A stretch of DNA of 48,494 nucleotides from Methanosarcinales archaeon (GTDB lineage Archaea; Halobacteriota; Methanosarcinia; Methanosarcinales; Methanogasteraceae): assembly GCA_004211975.1 (NCBI GenBank), contig RXIK01000115.1, forward strand, positions 1-48,494, in the 5' to 3' direction. The notes beneath the pieces are model-generated. The model had not been told where the DNA came from and did no database searches. It saw nothing but the letters and a program-made list of their open reading frames with translations. Made by a program: the position numbers and the translations under genes. Below, piece by piece: positions 7,812-16,063 of this stretch (position 1 is its first letter; every line of letters begins with the position of its first letter).

Positions 7812-8842
7812 AAGCAACACCAATAGTGGTTCTGGTATTAATCATCGCTGTGATTGTTGCAGCCATATTCCTGCCAGACACTACTGAGAAAACAGAACTG
7901 CTGGTTGTCCATGCGGGAAGTCTGATCATACCCTTTGCAGAGATGGAAAAACAGTTTGAAAGCCAGAATCCGGGTGTTGATGTGCGGATGGAAGGGCACG
8001 GCAGCATCCAGGCGATCAGGCAGGTGACAGATATCCACCGACAGGTGGACGTGCTCGTGGTTGCAGATGAAAACCTGATTCCCGACATGATGTATCCTGC
8101 ATACGCGGACTGGCACGTGCGGTTTGCAACAAACCGGATGGTGCTTGCGTACACTAACAGGAGCAGATACGCAGGTGTGATCAACGGCTCAAACTGGCAC
8201 GAGATTCTTATGCGCCCTGAGGTCACGTTTGGATTCTCAAACCCCATGCTTGATGCATGTGGGTACAGAACGCTGATGGTGGCACAACTGGCTGAATCAT
8301 ACTATGGTAATCAGACGATCTTCCGGAACCTGATCGCATGCAATTTCAACCCCACATTCTCTGTTGTTAGGGATGGCGACACCGCAACCGTGGTTGTGCC
8401 CGAGATACTTGATCCGCGAGCAAAAAAAGTTGTTATCAGGGGTGGAAGCGTGCAGCTCCTGGCGCTACTTGAGCTTGGGGAGATTGACTACATCTTCGAG
8501 TACCGTAGCGTTTCAGAGCAGCATGGACTGCGGTTTGTTAAGCTGCCCCCCGAAATTGACTTGAGCACCCCTGATAACGAGGCTATGTATGAGAATGTCG
8601 GCGTTGATCTTGGATTTCGGCGTTTCACATCGGTTGGAACCAGACGAACCGGCAAACCAATCTTTTATGCGATAACAATCCCAAAAGACGCCCCACACCC
8701 CAAACTTGCTATGGAGTTTATGGAGTTTGTGACAAGCGAAGAAGGACGGAGAGTGCTTCAGGCGATGGGGCAGCCCACCGTTCCTCCGATTGCGGATAAT
8801 CCGGATAAGATGCCTGCTGGGCTGAGAGGCGCGGACGAATAA
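7808..8842 (+). CDS. wtpA: Tungstate/molybdate ABC transporter substrate-binding protein, WtpA type
   Basis: The start is ATG 7808, overlapping the previous stop by ATGA; the track's earlier start (7781) lies inside the upstream gene. The 344-residue product has an N-terminal hydrophobic segment (about 5-24). A type II periplasmic-binding domain follows: LLVVHAGSLIIPFAEMEKQF, then HGSIQAIRQVTD, FATNRMVLAYTN, FGFSNPMLDACGYR and YRSVSEQHGLRF. This is the WtpA/ModA pattern seen in methanogens and Thermococcales. The family binds tungstate or molybdate outside the cell and hands it to WtpBC. Neither permease nor ATPase follows, since the next gene is on the other strand, so the partner genes must lie elsewhere or be shared. 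Confidence in the family is high; the anion is not decided by the sequence. Confidence 0.88.
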   Translation: MKATPIVVLVLIIAVIVAAIFLPDTTEKTELLVVHAGSLIIPFAEMEKQFESQNPGVDVRMEGHGSIQAIRQVTDIHRQVDVLVVADENLIPDMMYPAYADWHVRFATNRMVLAYTNRSRYAGVINGSNWHEILMRPEVTFGFSNPMLDACGYRTLMVAQLAESYYGNQTIFRNLIACNFNPTFSVVRDGDTATVVVPEILDPRAKKVVIRGGSVQLLALLELGEIDYIFEYRSVSEQHGLRFVKLPPEIDLSTPDNEAMYENVGVDLGFRRFTSVGTRRTGKPIFYAITIPKDAPHPKLAMEFMEFVTSEEGRRVLQAMGQPTVPPIADNPDKMPAGLRGADE

Positions 8843-8851
8843 CACGGTCTA

Positions 8852-8868
8852 ATCAATTTTTTTTGAGA
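8852..8868 (+). terminator. Poly-T terminator after wtpA
   Basis: A run of eight or more T follows CAA about a dozen bases after the wtpA stop, the usual form of intrinsic termination in archaea. It ends the surface-protein transcript before the convergent trehalose operon. Confidence 0.5.
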
Positions 8869-9146
8869 GTTTCTTTGCTTTTCAGCTCTGGTTCTGGCAG
8901 ATCGCTCTTGACAAGGGTTGAATGCAGATGTGCGGATTCAACTATGTTGGGTCTGCTGTGGAAGATGGCTCAGCAACAGAAATTAGATATAAGGATGAGA
9001 ATACTGTTTATATGTTCTGTTTTATTAATCAAACTCCTTTGAAGGTATCTGATCCGGAGCACGACCGGGATTGTGGGATATGCGGATGAACGGGAATTTC
9101 TGGGGGGGTGTTTGCATATCCCATTTTCTCGGGGTTAGCCAAGCAC
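8869..9146. other. Convergent intergenic region, nothing recognised
   Basis: It lies between the 3' ends of wtpA (plus) and treT (minus). The plus ORF 9108-9326 runs antisense into treT and is a shadow. No RNA gene or repeat was seen. Confidence 0.4.
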
Positions 9147-10445
9147 TTACAGCCGGATGATCCGCGACGGGTTCTCAAGACTGAGCATAACAAGAAGATA
9201 ATCCTTAAGATGCCTTGTTATCAGGAAATTGTTTCTGACATGCTCTCGCCCGTTCTCCCCAAGTTTTCGGGCGAGTTCCGGATCCTTCAGGAGATTTGCG
9301 ATCTTGTATGCTGCACCCTCAACTGAGTGCACAAGGTAACCTGTGACGCCGTTGATGACCTGCAAGGGGATTCCGCCGGTTGCTCCGCCGATCACGGGCT
9401 TTCCCTTCCATAGCCCCTCGGAGACCACAAGCCCGAATCCTTCTTTCAGCGATTTCTGCATGATTACGGTGGACGCACGCTGAAACGCGTTGATATCGAT
9501 GTCAGAGAATGGCGGTGATCCGAGTAGCAGGTGGATGTCATCCTCGCCTTCTGCTTTCTTTAAGACTTCCTGGTAGACCTCCATTCCCTCCGGGTCGTCT
9601 GCTGCAACGCCTCCCGCGAGTATTAGCTGACAGTCTATCCGCTTTTTCACCAGTTTGTATGCATCAATAACTCCGGGAAGGTCTTTTAATCGGTCAAACC
9701 GTGATATTTGCGTTATGATCGGTTTATCGGTGACAATCTCGTATTTATCAAGGACTGTATCGATCTCGCCCTGTGTAAGCTCGATGTTCTTGTCGCTCAG
9801 CGGATCAATGGAAGGTGGCACAAGGAACTGCCTGATCCCGAGGTCAGGTCTTGAGAACAGCGGTGTTGAGAAGATCGATGCATCATATTTTGAGACAAAA
9901 TCCCTGAGAAAGTTCCAGACAAGCGGCTCAGGGTTTGAAACGTCGATGTGGCATCTCCATATCCAGTGTCCCTTCTCTTTTGTGCGTATTAGTGCTGCTG
10001 GCTGGGGGTCGTGCATGAATACAAAGTCCCCGTCGTTGTTCATCTCACTGGCATTCACATCACTCCAGTGCATATAGGTCTCAAGCATCCGTTTCTTCGT
10101 GTTTAGATCCTTGATCTGCGCATCGAGATCATCCATCACGCTGACCTGCTCATGTGCCTGAACATCAACCGGACCGCCTACTCTACCGTGAAGCTGGTTG
10201 TGGAAGCTTTTTGTGACTGCAAAGAACTCATCGTCGCCCCGTATCAGGTTCCATTCCGTTTCAATGTCAAGCCCCTTAAACAGCGGGACCAACCTATTCA
10301 GAATCTCTGCCACGCCTCCGCCCGCGTAAGTGGAATTGACGTGCTGAACCTTGCCTGAGATGTTTCCTGCAAGCAGTTCAAGGTCCTCGAGAAGACCTCT
10401 TCCAACAATATCCTCATAATCCCAGACCGATCTCTTTTTGTTCAT
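9147..10445 (-). CDS. treT: Trehalose synthase (glycosyltransferring), TreT type, GT4 family
   Basis: The 432-residue product opens with YEDIVGRGLLEDLELLAGNI and HVNSTYAGGGVAEILNRLVP, the hallmark N-terminus of TreT, which makes trehalose from NDP-glucose and glucose in archaea. The GT4 half has ISRFDRLKDLPGVIDAY and LQKSLKEGFGLVVSEGLWKG with the E-x7-E type pair, then GGIPLQVINGVTGYLV. Length fits the family (about 410-430). It is the last gene of a three-gene minus operon, overlapping the DUF5752-like gene by 4 bases. The enzyme would work in the cytoplasm making a compatible solute. Reversibility is known for the family; direction in vivo cannot be read here. Confidence 0.88.
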   Translation of the reverse strand: MNKKRSVWDYEDIVGRGLLEDLELLAGNISGKVQHVNSTYAGGGVAEILNRLVPLFKGLDIETEWNLIRGDDEFFAVTKSFHNQLHGRVGGPVDVQAHEQVSVMDDLDAQIKDLNTKKRMLETYMHWSDVNASEMNNDGDFVFMHDPQPAALIRTKEKGHWIWRCHIDVSNPEPLVWNFLRDFVSKYDASIFSTPLFSRPDLGIRQFLVPPSIDPLSDKNIELTQGEIDTVLDKYEIVTDKPIITQISRFDRLKDLPGVIDAYKLVKKRIDCQLILAGGVAADDPEGMEVYQEVLKKAEGEDDIHLLLGSPPFSDIDINAFQRASTVIMQKSLKEGFGLVVSEGLWKGKPVIGGATGGIPLQVINGVTGYLVHSVEGAAYKIANLLKDPELARKLGENGREHVRNNFLITRHLKDYLLVMLSLENPSRIIRL

Positions 10446-11092
10446 AGCTGCTCCCAGAAATGTTTCTCGATGATCTTAACGATCTCGATTCTCATGGCAT
10501 TTATGTTTGCGAAACCATACGGGCAGATCGCATTCAGCTTCTCCATCAGCTCATAGCTGTTATTCTCAGTTACCCATCGTGAAAACGCTTTGTAATGCTC
10601 TCCACCAAGCATTCGGCTTGCAATAAAATAATAGAAGATTGAGTCAAGGTCAATAACTTTCAGGACCTCCAGCGCCTCACCGATATTTGATGCAAAATGC
10701 CTTGTTGGGAAGATGACGCTGATACTCTTGATGAAATGGAATTCCTGCCCGACTCCAGCCATGCCGCTCACGTCATTCATGTTAACATAGTCCTCGAGGA
10801 TATTCACAATCCTTGCCCTGAGCGCGTCCAGATCATGGATCTCGCGCAGGTCAGGGTCTGCAAGTCGCTCGGCAAGAGCAGGCTCGTGCAGCACGTCAGC
10901 GATCCAGTATGCAAAGTCGTTTGGATACTCCATCGGGAGAAAATGGTAATCCAGCAGCGCATGGTATATGTGGTGGAAGATCGAACTTTCATCCACGGTT
11001 TTCATGGCTGAAATCAACTCGGAAATATCTCGTGCGCTCTTTCCAGTAAGTTCGGATTGGTATCTTGCCTTATAGAATGTGAAATCTGACAT
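10442..11092 (-). CDS. DUF5752-like protein of the trehalose operon
   Basis: The 216-residue, mostly helical soluble protein has no signal peptide or membrane segment. The opening FTFYKARYQSELTGKSARDISELI, the block HHIYHALLDYHFLPMEYPND and the C-terminal FSRWVTENNSYELMEKLNAI match my memory of DUF5752, a family often beside TreT-type synthases and glycosyltransferases; I could not verify this by search. It overlaps treT by 4 bases and starts 8 bases after the upstream GT4 gene, so the three are one operon. The conserved His/Tyr-rich block might be a ligand site. A regulatory or accessory role in trehalose synthesis is inference from position only. Confidence 0.65.
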   Translation of the reverse strand: MSDFTFYKARYQSELTGKSARDISELISAMKTVDESSIFHHIYHALLDYHFLPMEYPNDFAYWIADVLHEPALAERLADPDLREIHDLDALRARIVNILEDYVNMNDVSGMAGVGQEFHFIKSISVIFPTRHFASNIGEALEVLKVIDLDSIFYYFIASRMLGGEHYKAFSRWVTENNSYELMEKLNAICPYGFANINAMRIEIVKIIEKHFWEQL

Positions 11093-11100
11093 TTTGCCCC

Positions 11101-12456
11101 CTAATGTGTGAAGTCGGTCATAACATCATCGAATACATCTGTTATTAATTTTACACCTTCTTCTATATAACATTGTCTTGCAGTCTCATGTCCTCGCTCG
11201 CCCAGCTCTTCTGAATCAGCCGGGTTTTTAAGGATCGTGTTAATCTTCTCTGCAAGTTCTTCGTGGTTTCCCGACTCGAATCGGTACCCGTTCACGCCAT
11301 CCATCACCAGTTCGGAGACGCCCGCCCCGTCGCTCACGACCACCGGTTTCCGGTACATCCATGCCTCCAACACAACCAGACCAAATCCTTCTTTGCGGGA
11401 CGGGAAGACCAGCGCATCACAACGCTTGTACGCCGCTTTCACGATGTTATTCGGGATATATCCGGTGAATATAACTCGGTCTGCCACTCCAAAGTCTCTC
11501 GCAAGCTTTTTTAAGTATGTACCCCACATCGTCGCCTTTGGATGTGCCAAACCGCCTCGATCGCTACTTGTGAAGCTACCATTTCCTATAAGTATCAACT
11601 TTGCATCAGCAATCTGTGAGAGTGCTTTGATCGCAACATCCTGACCTTTTATTTGATCCATCCGGGCTACAATCACGAGGAGCTTGTCATCATCTGTTAT
11701 CCCAAAACGGTCGCAAAACTCGTCAAACTCCCTGTCTGATGGCTCGGTCCACTCGTACTGGTTGATATAGGGGTATGCCTGATATGCTCTGCCATTGTAT
11801 CCTGCTCGTATCAAACCCTCAAGATCGCGCCTGCAACTGACGATGACCCCGTCAAACGACTCGATGCACCGGACAATGAACCGCCTGACATAGCTTGATG
11901 TGTTGTCCAGATCAAACGGGATGTGCCACCTGAAAACCGTTGGTGCAGCAAGCCCGAGCATGCCCCCGACAAGCAACTGCTGAAAATCATGGATATAGAA
12001 AATATCGATCGGTGACAGCTCAAACATCTTCTCCGCACAAAGCCAGTTATACCTTGCGTATGCAGAGAACTCAACCACACCAATCGGTTTTCGGTCGATA
12101 TTGTGAATATCCGCCCATATTCGCTCCTTAAATCGGGAATATGGCGCGACATACTTCTGCTCAAGCACGATGTTATGGATGAGTATATCATCAACAAGCA
12201 CGCGCTCAGGTCCCATCATGTTAAGTGATATCCAGTGCACACTCTCCACCAGATTCTTCTCAATCAACATCCTTTGCAGCGGGTAAACCATCTTCGGAAC
12301 CCCGCCCGGGGTAAACTCGTAATCTTCCCCCTCTTCAAGGCACGTAAACGGCACCGGATCAGGAAGCGAACCATATTTATCAAGTAACTCGCTGTACTGG
12401 AGTTTAAGCCTGATCAGCGGCGTTTGCGTAGCCAAACATACTTTTGGTTGGGTCAT
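11101..12456 (-). CDS. GT4-family glycosyltransferase
   Basis: The C-terminal half is a standard GT4 domain: VIVARMDQIKGQDVAIKALS, LILIGNGS, IFTGYIPNNIVKAAYKRCDA, FPSRKEGFGLVVLEAWMYRK (E-x7-E) and VSDGAGVSELVMDGVNGYRF. The N-terminal half has DIFYIHDFQQLLVGGMLGL, the acceptor-side core. I place the start at ATG 12456 (MTQPKVCLATQTP) rather than the track's GTG 12492. The likely TATA box at 12506-12513 would start transcription near 12485, downstream of that GTG. This is the first gene of the minus trehalose operon. The donor and acceptor are not decided; a sugar nucleotide glucosyltransferase acting on a solute or glycan is plausible. Product length is 451 residues. Confidence 0.78.
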   Translation of the reverse strand: MTQPKVCLATQTPLIRLKLQYSELLDKYGSLPDPVPFTCLEEGEDYEFTPGGVPKMVYPLQRMLIEKNLVESVHWISLNMMGPERVLVDDILIHNIVLEQKYVAPYSRFKERIWADIHNIDRKPIGVVEFSAYARYNWLCAEKMFELSPIDIFYIHDFQQLLVGGMLGLAAPTVFRWHIPFDLDNTSSYVRRFIVRCIESFDGVIVSCRRDLEGLIRAGYNGRAYQAYPYINQYEWTEPSDREFDEFCDRFGITDDDKLLVIVARMDQIKGQDVAIKALSQIADAKLILIGNGSFTSSDRGGLAHPKATMWGTYLKKLARDFGVADRVIFTGYIPNNIVKAAYKRCDALVFPSRKEGFGLVVLEAWMYRKPVVVSDGAGVSELVMDGVNGYRFESGNHEELAEKINTILKNPADSEELGERGHETARQCYIEEGVKLITDVFDDVMTDFTH

Positions 12457-12494
12457 GCTTTTCTCGTGAAAGTGTACATGCGCGATATACACAC

Positions 12495-12543
12495 GTCACG
12501 TATCACATATAATACCTGCCCATGCATGCATTACATACGTGAC
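12495..12543 (-). promoter_or_regulatory. Promoter of the minus trehalose operon inside a 9-bp inverted repeat
   Basis: GTCACGTAT (12495-12503) and ATACGTGAC (12535-12543) form a perfect inverted repeat with a 31-base spacer. A TATA-like ATTATATGT on the minus strand (about 12506-12514) lies within the spacer beside the promoter-proximal arm. The arrangement looks like an operator around a TATA box. Confidence 0.45.
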
Positions 12544-12561
12544 TCTCACACAAAACACCGC

Positions 12562-12617
12562 GAAGATCGATAAGGCATGGGAAGATCGATAGAGTAATAA
12601 ACGACTAAAATGATATA
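12562..12617 (+). promoter_or_regulatory. Direct repeats and TATA of the plus trehalose operon
   Basis: GAAGATCGATA occurs twice (12562-12572 and 12581-12591), with starts 19 bases apart, followed by a weak TATA-like TGATATA at 12611-12617. ATG 12649 is preceded by GAGGGA. The two direct repeats are a candidate regulator site upstream of the promoter. Confidence 0.4.
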
Positions 12618-12648
12618 GGATGTACGGTAGTACAGAGGGAGTCAACTC

Positions 12649-13695
12649 ATGAAAATTGCAATAGTAGCGCCACCATGGATCAAGATTCCTCCAGCGCGTT
12701 ATGGGGGTATAGAGGCGGTTATAGCTCTGCTCGCAGATGGACTCGCCAAAAGAGGGCATGACGTGACACTGTTCACAGTCCTTGAGTCTGTGTCAGATGC
12801 TCATGTCCGCCACTTCTTTGAACACGAACAGTGCAGCCTCCTGGCAGGACAGACATCAATATTTCTGAATGCCGCGATCACGCACTCGCTTGGATCATAT
12901 ATTGAGATCGCAGATCAGGGCAACTTTGATATAATACATGACAACACCTGGAAAGAGGGTCTGGCAAGTGCATTCTTCATAGACCTCCCGGTTGTGCACA
13001 CACTCCACAGCCCGCTTGACGAGTCAAATAAACATTTTTACGAGCTGTTTGTTGGCAGAAAAGATATTCATTTCACAACGATCAGCGACTTCCAGCAGAC
13101 CGTCCTGCCAGGTCTTAACTATGCCGGAACCGTCTATAACTCGATCGAAATAGAGAGTTACCCATATTCTGAGGAGAAAGAGGACTACCTGTTGTACTTA
13201 AGCAGATTCAACCATGAGAAAGCACCACACATCGCATGCGAGGCTGCGAAACGTCTTGGAATGCGACTGATTCTGGCAGGTAAGGTATCAGAGCCTGACG
13301 AACACGAATACTTTGATACAATGATAAAGCCGTATCTGAACGATAAGATCAAGTACGCCGGCGAAGTCAGCGATAAGGAAAAAAAGAGTTTGTTTGCGGG
13401 TGCAACTGCTTTTGTCTACCCGCTCCAGTGGGAAGAGCCGTTCGGGATTGTTATGATCGAGGCAATGGCATGCGGCACACCCGTCGTAACCTATAAACGT
13501 GGCGCTGCACCTGAACTGGTTGAAAACGGAGTGAACGGCTATCTAGCAGATGATTTTGAGGATCTTCTTGATTGTATCGGGAAAGTGCAGGATATCAAGT
13601 CTAAACAATGCCGGGAATACGTGGAGAAACATTTCAGCGTGGATGCAATGGTTAATGGCTATGAGCAAGTCTACAGGCAGATTCTAAAAGGTTAA
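12649..13695 (+). CDS. GT4-family glycosyltransferase
   Basis: The 348-residue product begins MKIAIVAPPWIKIPPARYGG with IEAVIALLADGLAKRGHDVT, a classical GT4 N-terminal glycine-rich loop. The C-terminal part has LYLSRFNHEKAPHIACEAAK, ILAGKV, VYPLQWEEPFGIVMIEAMAC (E-x7-E) and VTYKRGAAPELVENGVNGYL. It is shorter than the GT4 protein on the other strand and shares only the fold with it. It starts the plus operon, 13 bases before the GH65 gene. A cytoplasmic retaining transferase using NDP-glucose is likely. The acceptor is unknown, and placement next to a disaccharide phosphorylase suggests a glucoside or disaccharide product. Confidence 0.8.
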   Translation: MKIAIVAPPWIKIPPARYGGIEAVIALLADGLAKRGHDVTLFTVLESVSDAHVRHFFEHEQCSLLAGQTSIFLNAAITHSLGSYIEIADQGNFDIIHDNTWKEGLASAFFIDLPVVHTLHSPLDESNKHFYELFVGRKDIHFTTISDFQQTVLPGLNYAGTVYNSIEIESYPYSEEKEDYLLYLSRFNHEKAPHIACEAAKRLGMRLILAGKVSEPDEHEYFDTMIKPYLNDKIKYAGEVSDKEKKSLFAGATAFVYPLQWEEPFGIVMIEAMACGTPVVTYKRGAAPELVENGVNGYLADDFEDLLDCIGKVQDIKSKQCREYVEKHFSVDAMVNGYEQVYRQILKG

Positions 13696-13708
13696 GGAGA
13701 GGTGAACA

Positions 13709-16063
13709 ATGGTATCAGACGATGAATGGCTAATTCAGGAACGTGGTTTTAATCCTGACCGACAAGCCAAATATGAATCTGTTTTTTCGTTTGGAAACGG
13801 TTATATGGGTAGCCGCGCTGTCCTTGAAGAGCTGCCCGCCGGCAGCAGTCAGGGAACATACGTCGCAGGGATCTTTGATAAATCAGAGGCTGAAACAGTT
13901 GAGATCGTGAATCTACCGGATCCCGTGGGTCTTCGGCTATATGCAGACGGAGAACCGATCGCAATAGATCAGATGGACGTGACCGGGTACGATCGCACCC
14001 TCGACATAAGATGCGGAACGCTTGCCCGCAGAACCAGCTATCAATCAAAGAAGGGCGGGCTATATGAGTATGAGTATTGGTCGCTTCGTGCATTCAGTGC
14101 GGCTGATGAGCACATCATGCTGATGCGAGTTTATTTCATCGCTGTGGACTCAGACGTTGATATCCTCGTGGAAAACAGCATTGATGGATCAACGCTGAAC
14201 ATAAGGAAGGAAATGGGCACCAGGATTGCGCACTACAGCGTTGTGGAAGCTGACCATGCAGACGATGTCGGTTGTCTGGTTGCAAAATTAAATGATTCCG
14301 GACGCAGTGTTGCTTATGCGGCAAATCTCTCGATAGGGACTGGCAGCAATGATAACGAGGTGGTTGACGGCGTTGTTCGCACATCTGAGTTTGCCGACGG
14401 AAAACTAACCGAAAGCGTGCGATTTAAAGCCCGCAAAGGAACGCTCTACACCTTCAAAAAGATCGTCTCAATATATACCTCACGCGACGTTCCGCCGGGA
14501 GATACCCGCAATATCCGTGATGTGGCGGTTGATGCCCTGAAACAGAGTCTGAAAACAGGCTTTGACAGAATGCTTACAGCACACACAGATGCCCGGGATA
14601 AAATGTGGTCTATGTCAGATATTGTGATTGACGGCGATCCCGATGCAACAAAAGCATTACGGTTCAACCTGCATCATCTGATGATGGCAGGCAGCAGATC
14701 CGATGATCAGGTCAGCATAGCACCCAAAGCACTGACCAGTAGCTGGTACAACGGGCATTTCTTCTGGGACACCGAGCTTTTCGTGCTCCCCTTCTTTACA
14801 TTCACCTATCCTGCTATTGCAAGAAATCTGCTGATGTACCGGTATCACCGGCTGGATGAAGCCCGGAAAAATGCAAGAAAACAGAATCTATCCGGCGCAC
14901 TCTTTCCATGGGAGTCAGCAGAGACTGGAGAAGAGGTCACTCCAAAAACATGGGTGAATCCGGAAGGAACAATCATCGACGTGCATACAATGGAGCGTGA
15001 GCACCATATCACAGGCGACGTCGCGTATGCCGTGTACCAGTACTACAGGGCAACGGCTGATACCGAGTTCCTGCTGGATTATGGAGCTGAGATCATCCTC
15101 GAAACCGCTCGGTTCTGGGCGGGCAGGGTAACATATAACAATACTTCCGGAAAATACGATATAAAAGACGTGATCGGTCCAAACGAGTATCAGGAGTGCG
15201 TTGATAACAATGCATACACCAATTACCTTGCCAGATGGAATCTGCGGTGTGGCATCATGCTGTACACCGAAATTCTCAAGAGGTATCCTGACAAACGAAC
15301 AATCCTCTGCGAAAAAATTGGTCTGAAGCAGTTGGAGATCGATGAATGGCGGAAGATCGCAGACAACATCGAATTTACAGTTCTCGATAACGGGATGATC
15401 GAGGAGTTCTCAGGATACTTTGAAAAGCTTAATGTGACGATTGAGAAGTGGAACGAACGCGGAATGCCAATATTTCCGGATGCAGTGCCGCTTGAGCGCG
15501 CGCACGAGTCGCAACTGGTGAAACAGGCAGATGTAGTACTGTTGCTGCACCTATTTAACGAAGACTTCACGCATAACGTGAAAACAGTGAACCTGGACTA
15601 TTATGACCACAGGACTACTCATGAGTCCTCGCTCAGCCCAAGCATATACACGATCCTGTGCACGGAAGCCGGAGAGGTGGATCGGGCATATAAATACCTC
15701 AAACACTCATTATACGGTGATCTTTCTGACAACTATGGCAATGTGAAGCACGGCATTCATGCAGCCTCGCTCGGAGGCGTCTGGCAGGCAGTGGTCTTCG
15801 GGTTTGCCGGCGTACGTATGAAAAGTGGCAATGGTAAAACCAGCGAAATACTCGCTGTGAACCCGAGATTACCGGAAAACTGGACGCATCTTCAGTTTAA
15901 CCTGTGCTGGCAGGGGTTCAAGCTCGAACTTGACATATCAGCAGGCAACGTGGGCATATTCTTTGAATCAGCAGGTGATGGCGTCACGGTTCCCGTTGAC
16001 ATAGAGGGCGTGTCGTACGAGATCCCCGGAAACAAGAGGACGGTGATAACGTATGGCGATTGA
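13709..16063 (+). CDS. Glycoside hydrolase family 65 disaccharide phosphorylase (trehalose/kojibiose/maltose type)
   Basis: The 784-residue product has the family's usual length and order. It has an N-terminal beta-sandwich opening WLIQERGFNPDRQAKYESVF and SFGNGYMGSRAVLEE, a helical linker, an (alpha/alpha)6 catalytic barrel and a C-terminal beta domain. Barrel motifs include GHFFWDTELFVLPFFTFTYP, DVIGPNEYQECVDNNAYTNY with the general acid Glu at about residue 493, HESSLSPSIYTILCTEAGEV and HGIHAASLGGVWQAVVFGFA. Family members split an alpha-glucosyl disaccharide with phosphate to give beta-glucose 1-phosphate and glucose. Disaccharide specificity cannot be read, but the TreT operon opposite makes trehalose the obvious candidate. 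SD GGAGAGG precedes ATG by 8 bases. The next gene overlaps its 3' end by 11 bases. Confidence 0.9.
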   Translation: MVSDDEWLIQERGFNPDRQAKYESVFSFGNGYMGSRAVLEELPAGSSQGTYVAGIFDKSEAETVEIVNLPDPVGLRLYADGEPIAIDQMDVTGYDRTLDIRCGTLARRTSYQSKKGGLYEYEYWSLRAFSAADEHIMLMRVYFIAVDSDVDILVENSIDGSTLNIRKEMGTRIAHYSVVEADHADDVGCLVAKLNDSGRSVAYAANLSIGTGSNDNEVVDGVVRTSEFADGKLTESVRFKARKGTLYTFKKIVSIYTSRDVPPGDTRNIRDVAVDALKQSLKTGFDRMLTAHTDARDKMWSMSDIVIDGDPDATKALRFNLHHLMMAGSRSDDQVSIAPKALTSSWYNGHFFWDTELFVLPFFTFTYPAIARNLLMYRYHRLDEARKNARKQNLSGALFPWESAETGEEVTPKTWVNPEGTIIDVHTMEREHHITGDVAYAVYQYYRATADTEFLLDYGAEIILETARFWAGRVTYNNTSGKYDIKDVIGPNEYQECVDNNAYTNYLARWNLRCGIMLYTEILKRYPDKRTILCEKIGLKQLEIDEWRKIADNIEFTVLDNGMIEEFSGYFEKLNVTIEKWNERGMPIFPDAVPLERAHESQLVKQADVVLLLHLFNEDFTHNVKTVNLDYYDHRTTHESSLSPSIYTILCTEAGEVDRAYKYLKHSLYGDLSDNYGNVKHGIHAASLGGVWQAVVFGFAGVRMKSGNGKTSEILAVNPRLPENWTHLQFNLCWQGFKLELDISAGNVGIFFESAGDGVTVPVDIEGVSYEIPGNKRTVITYGD

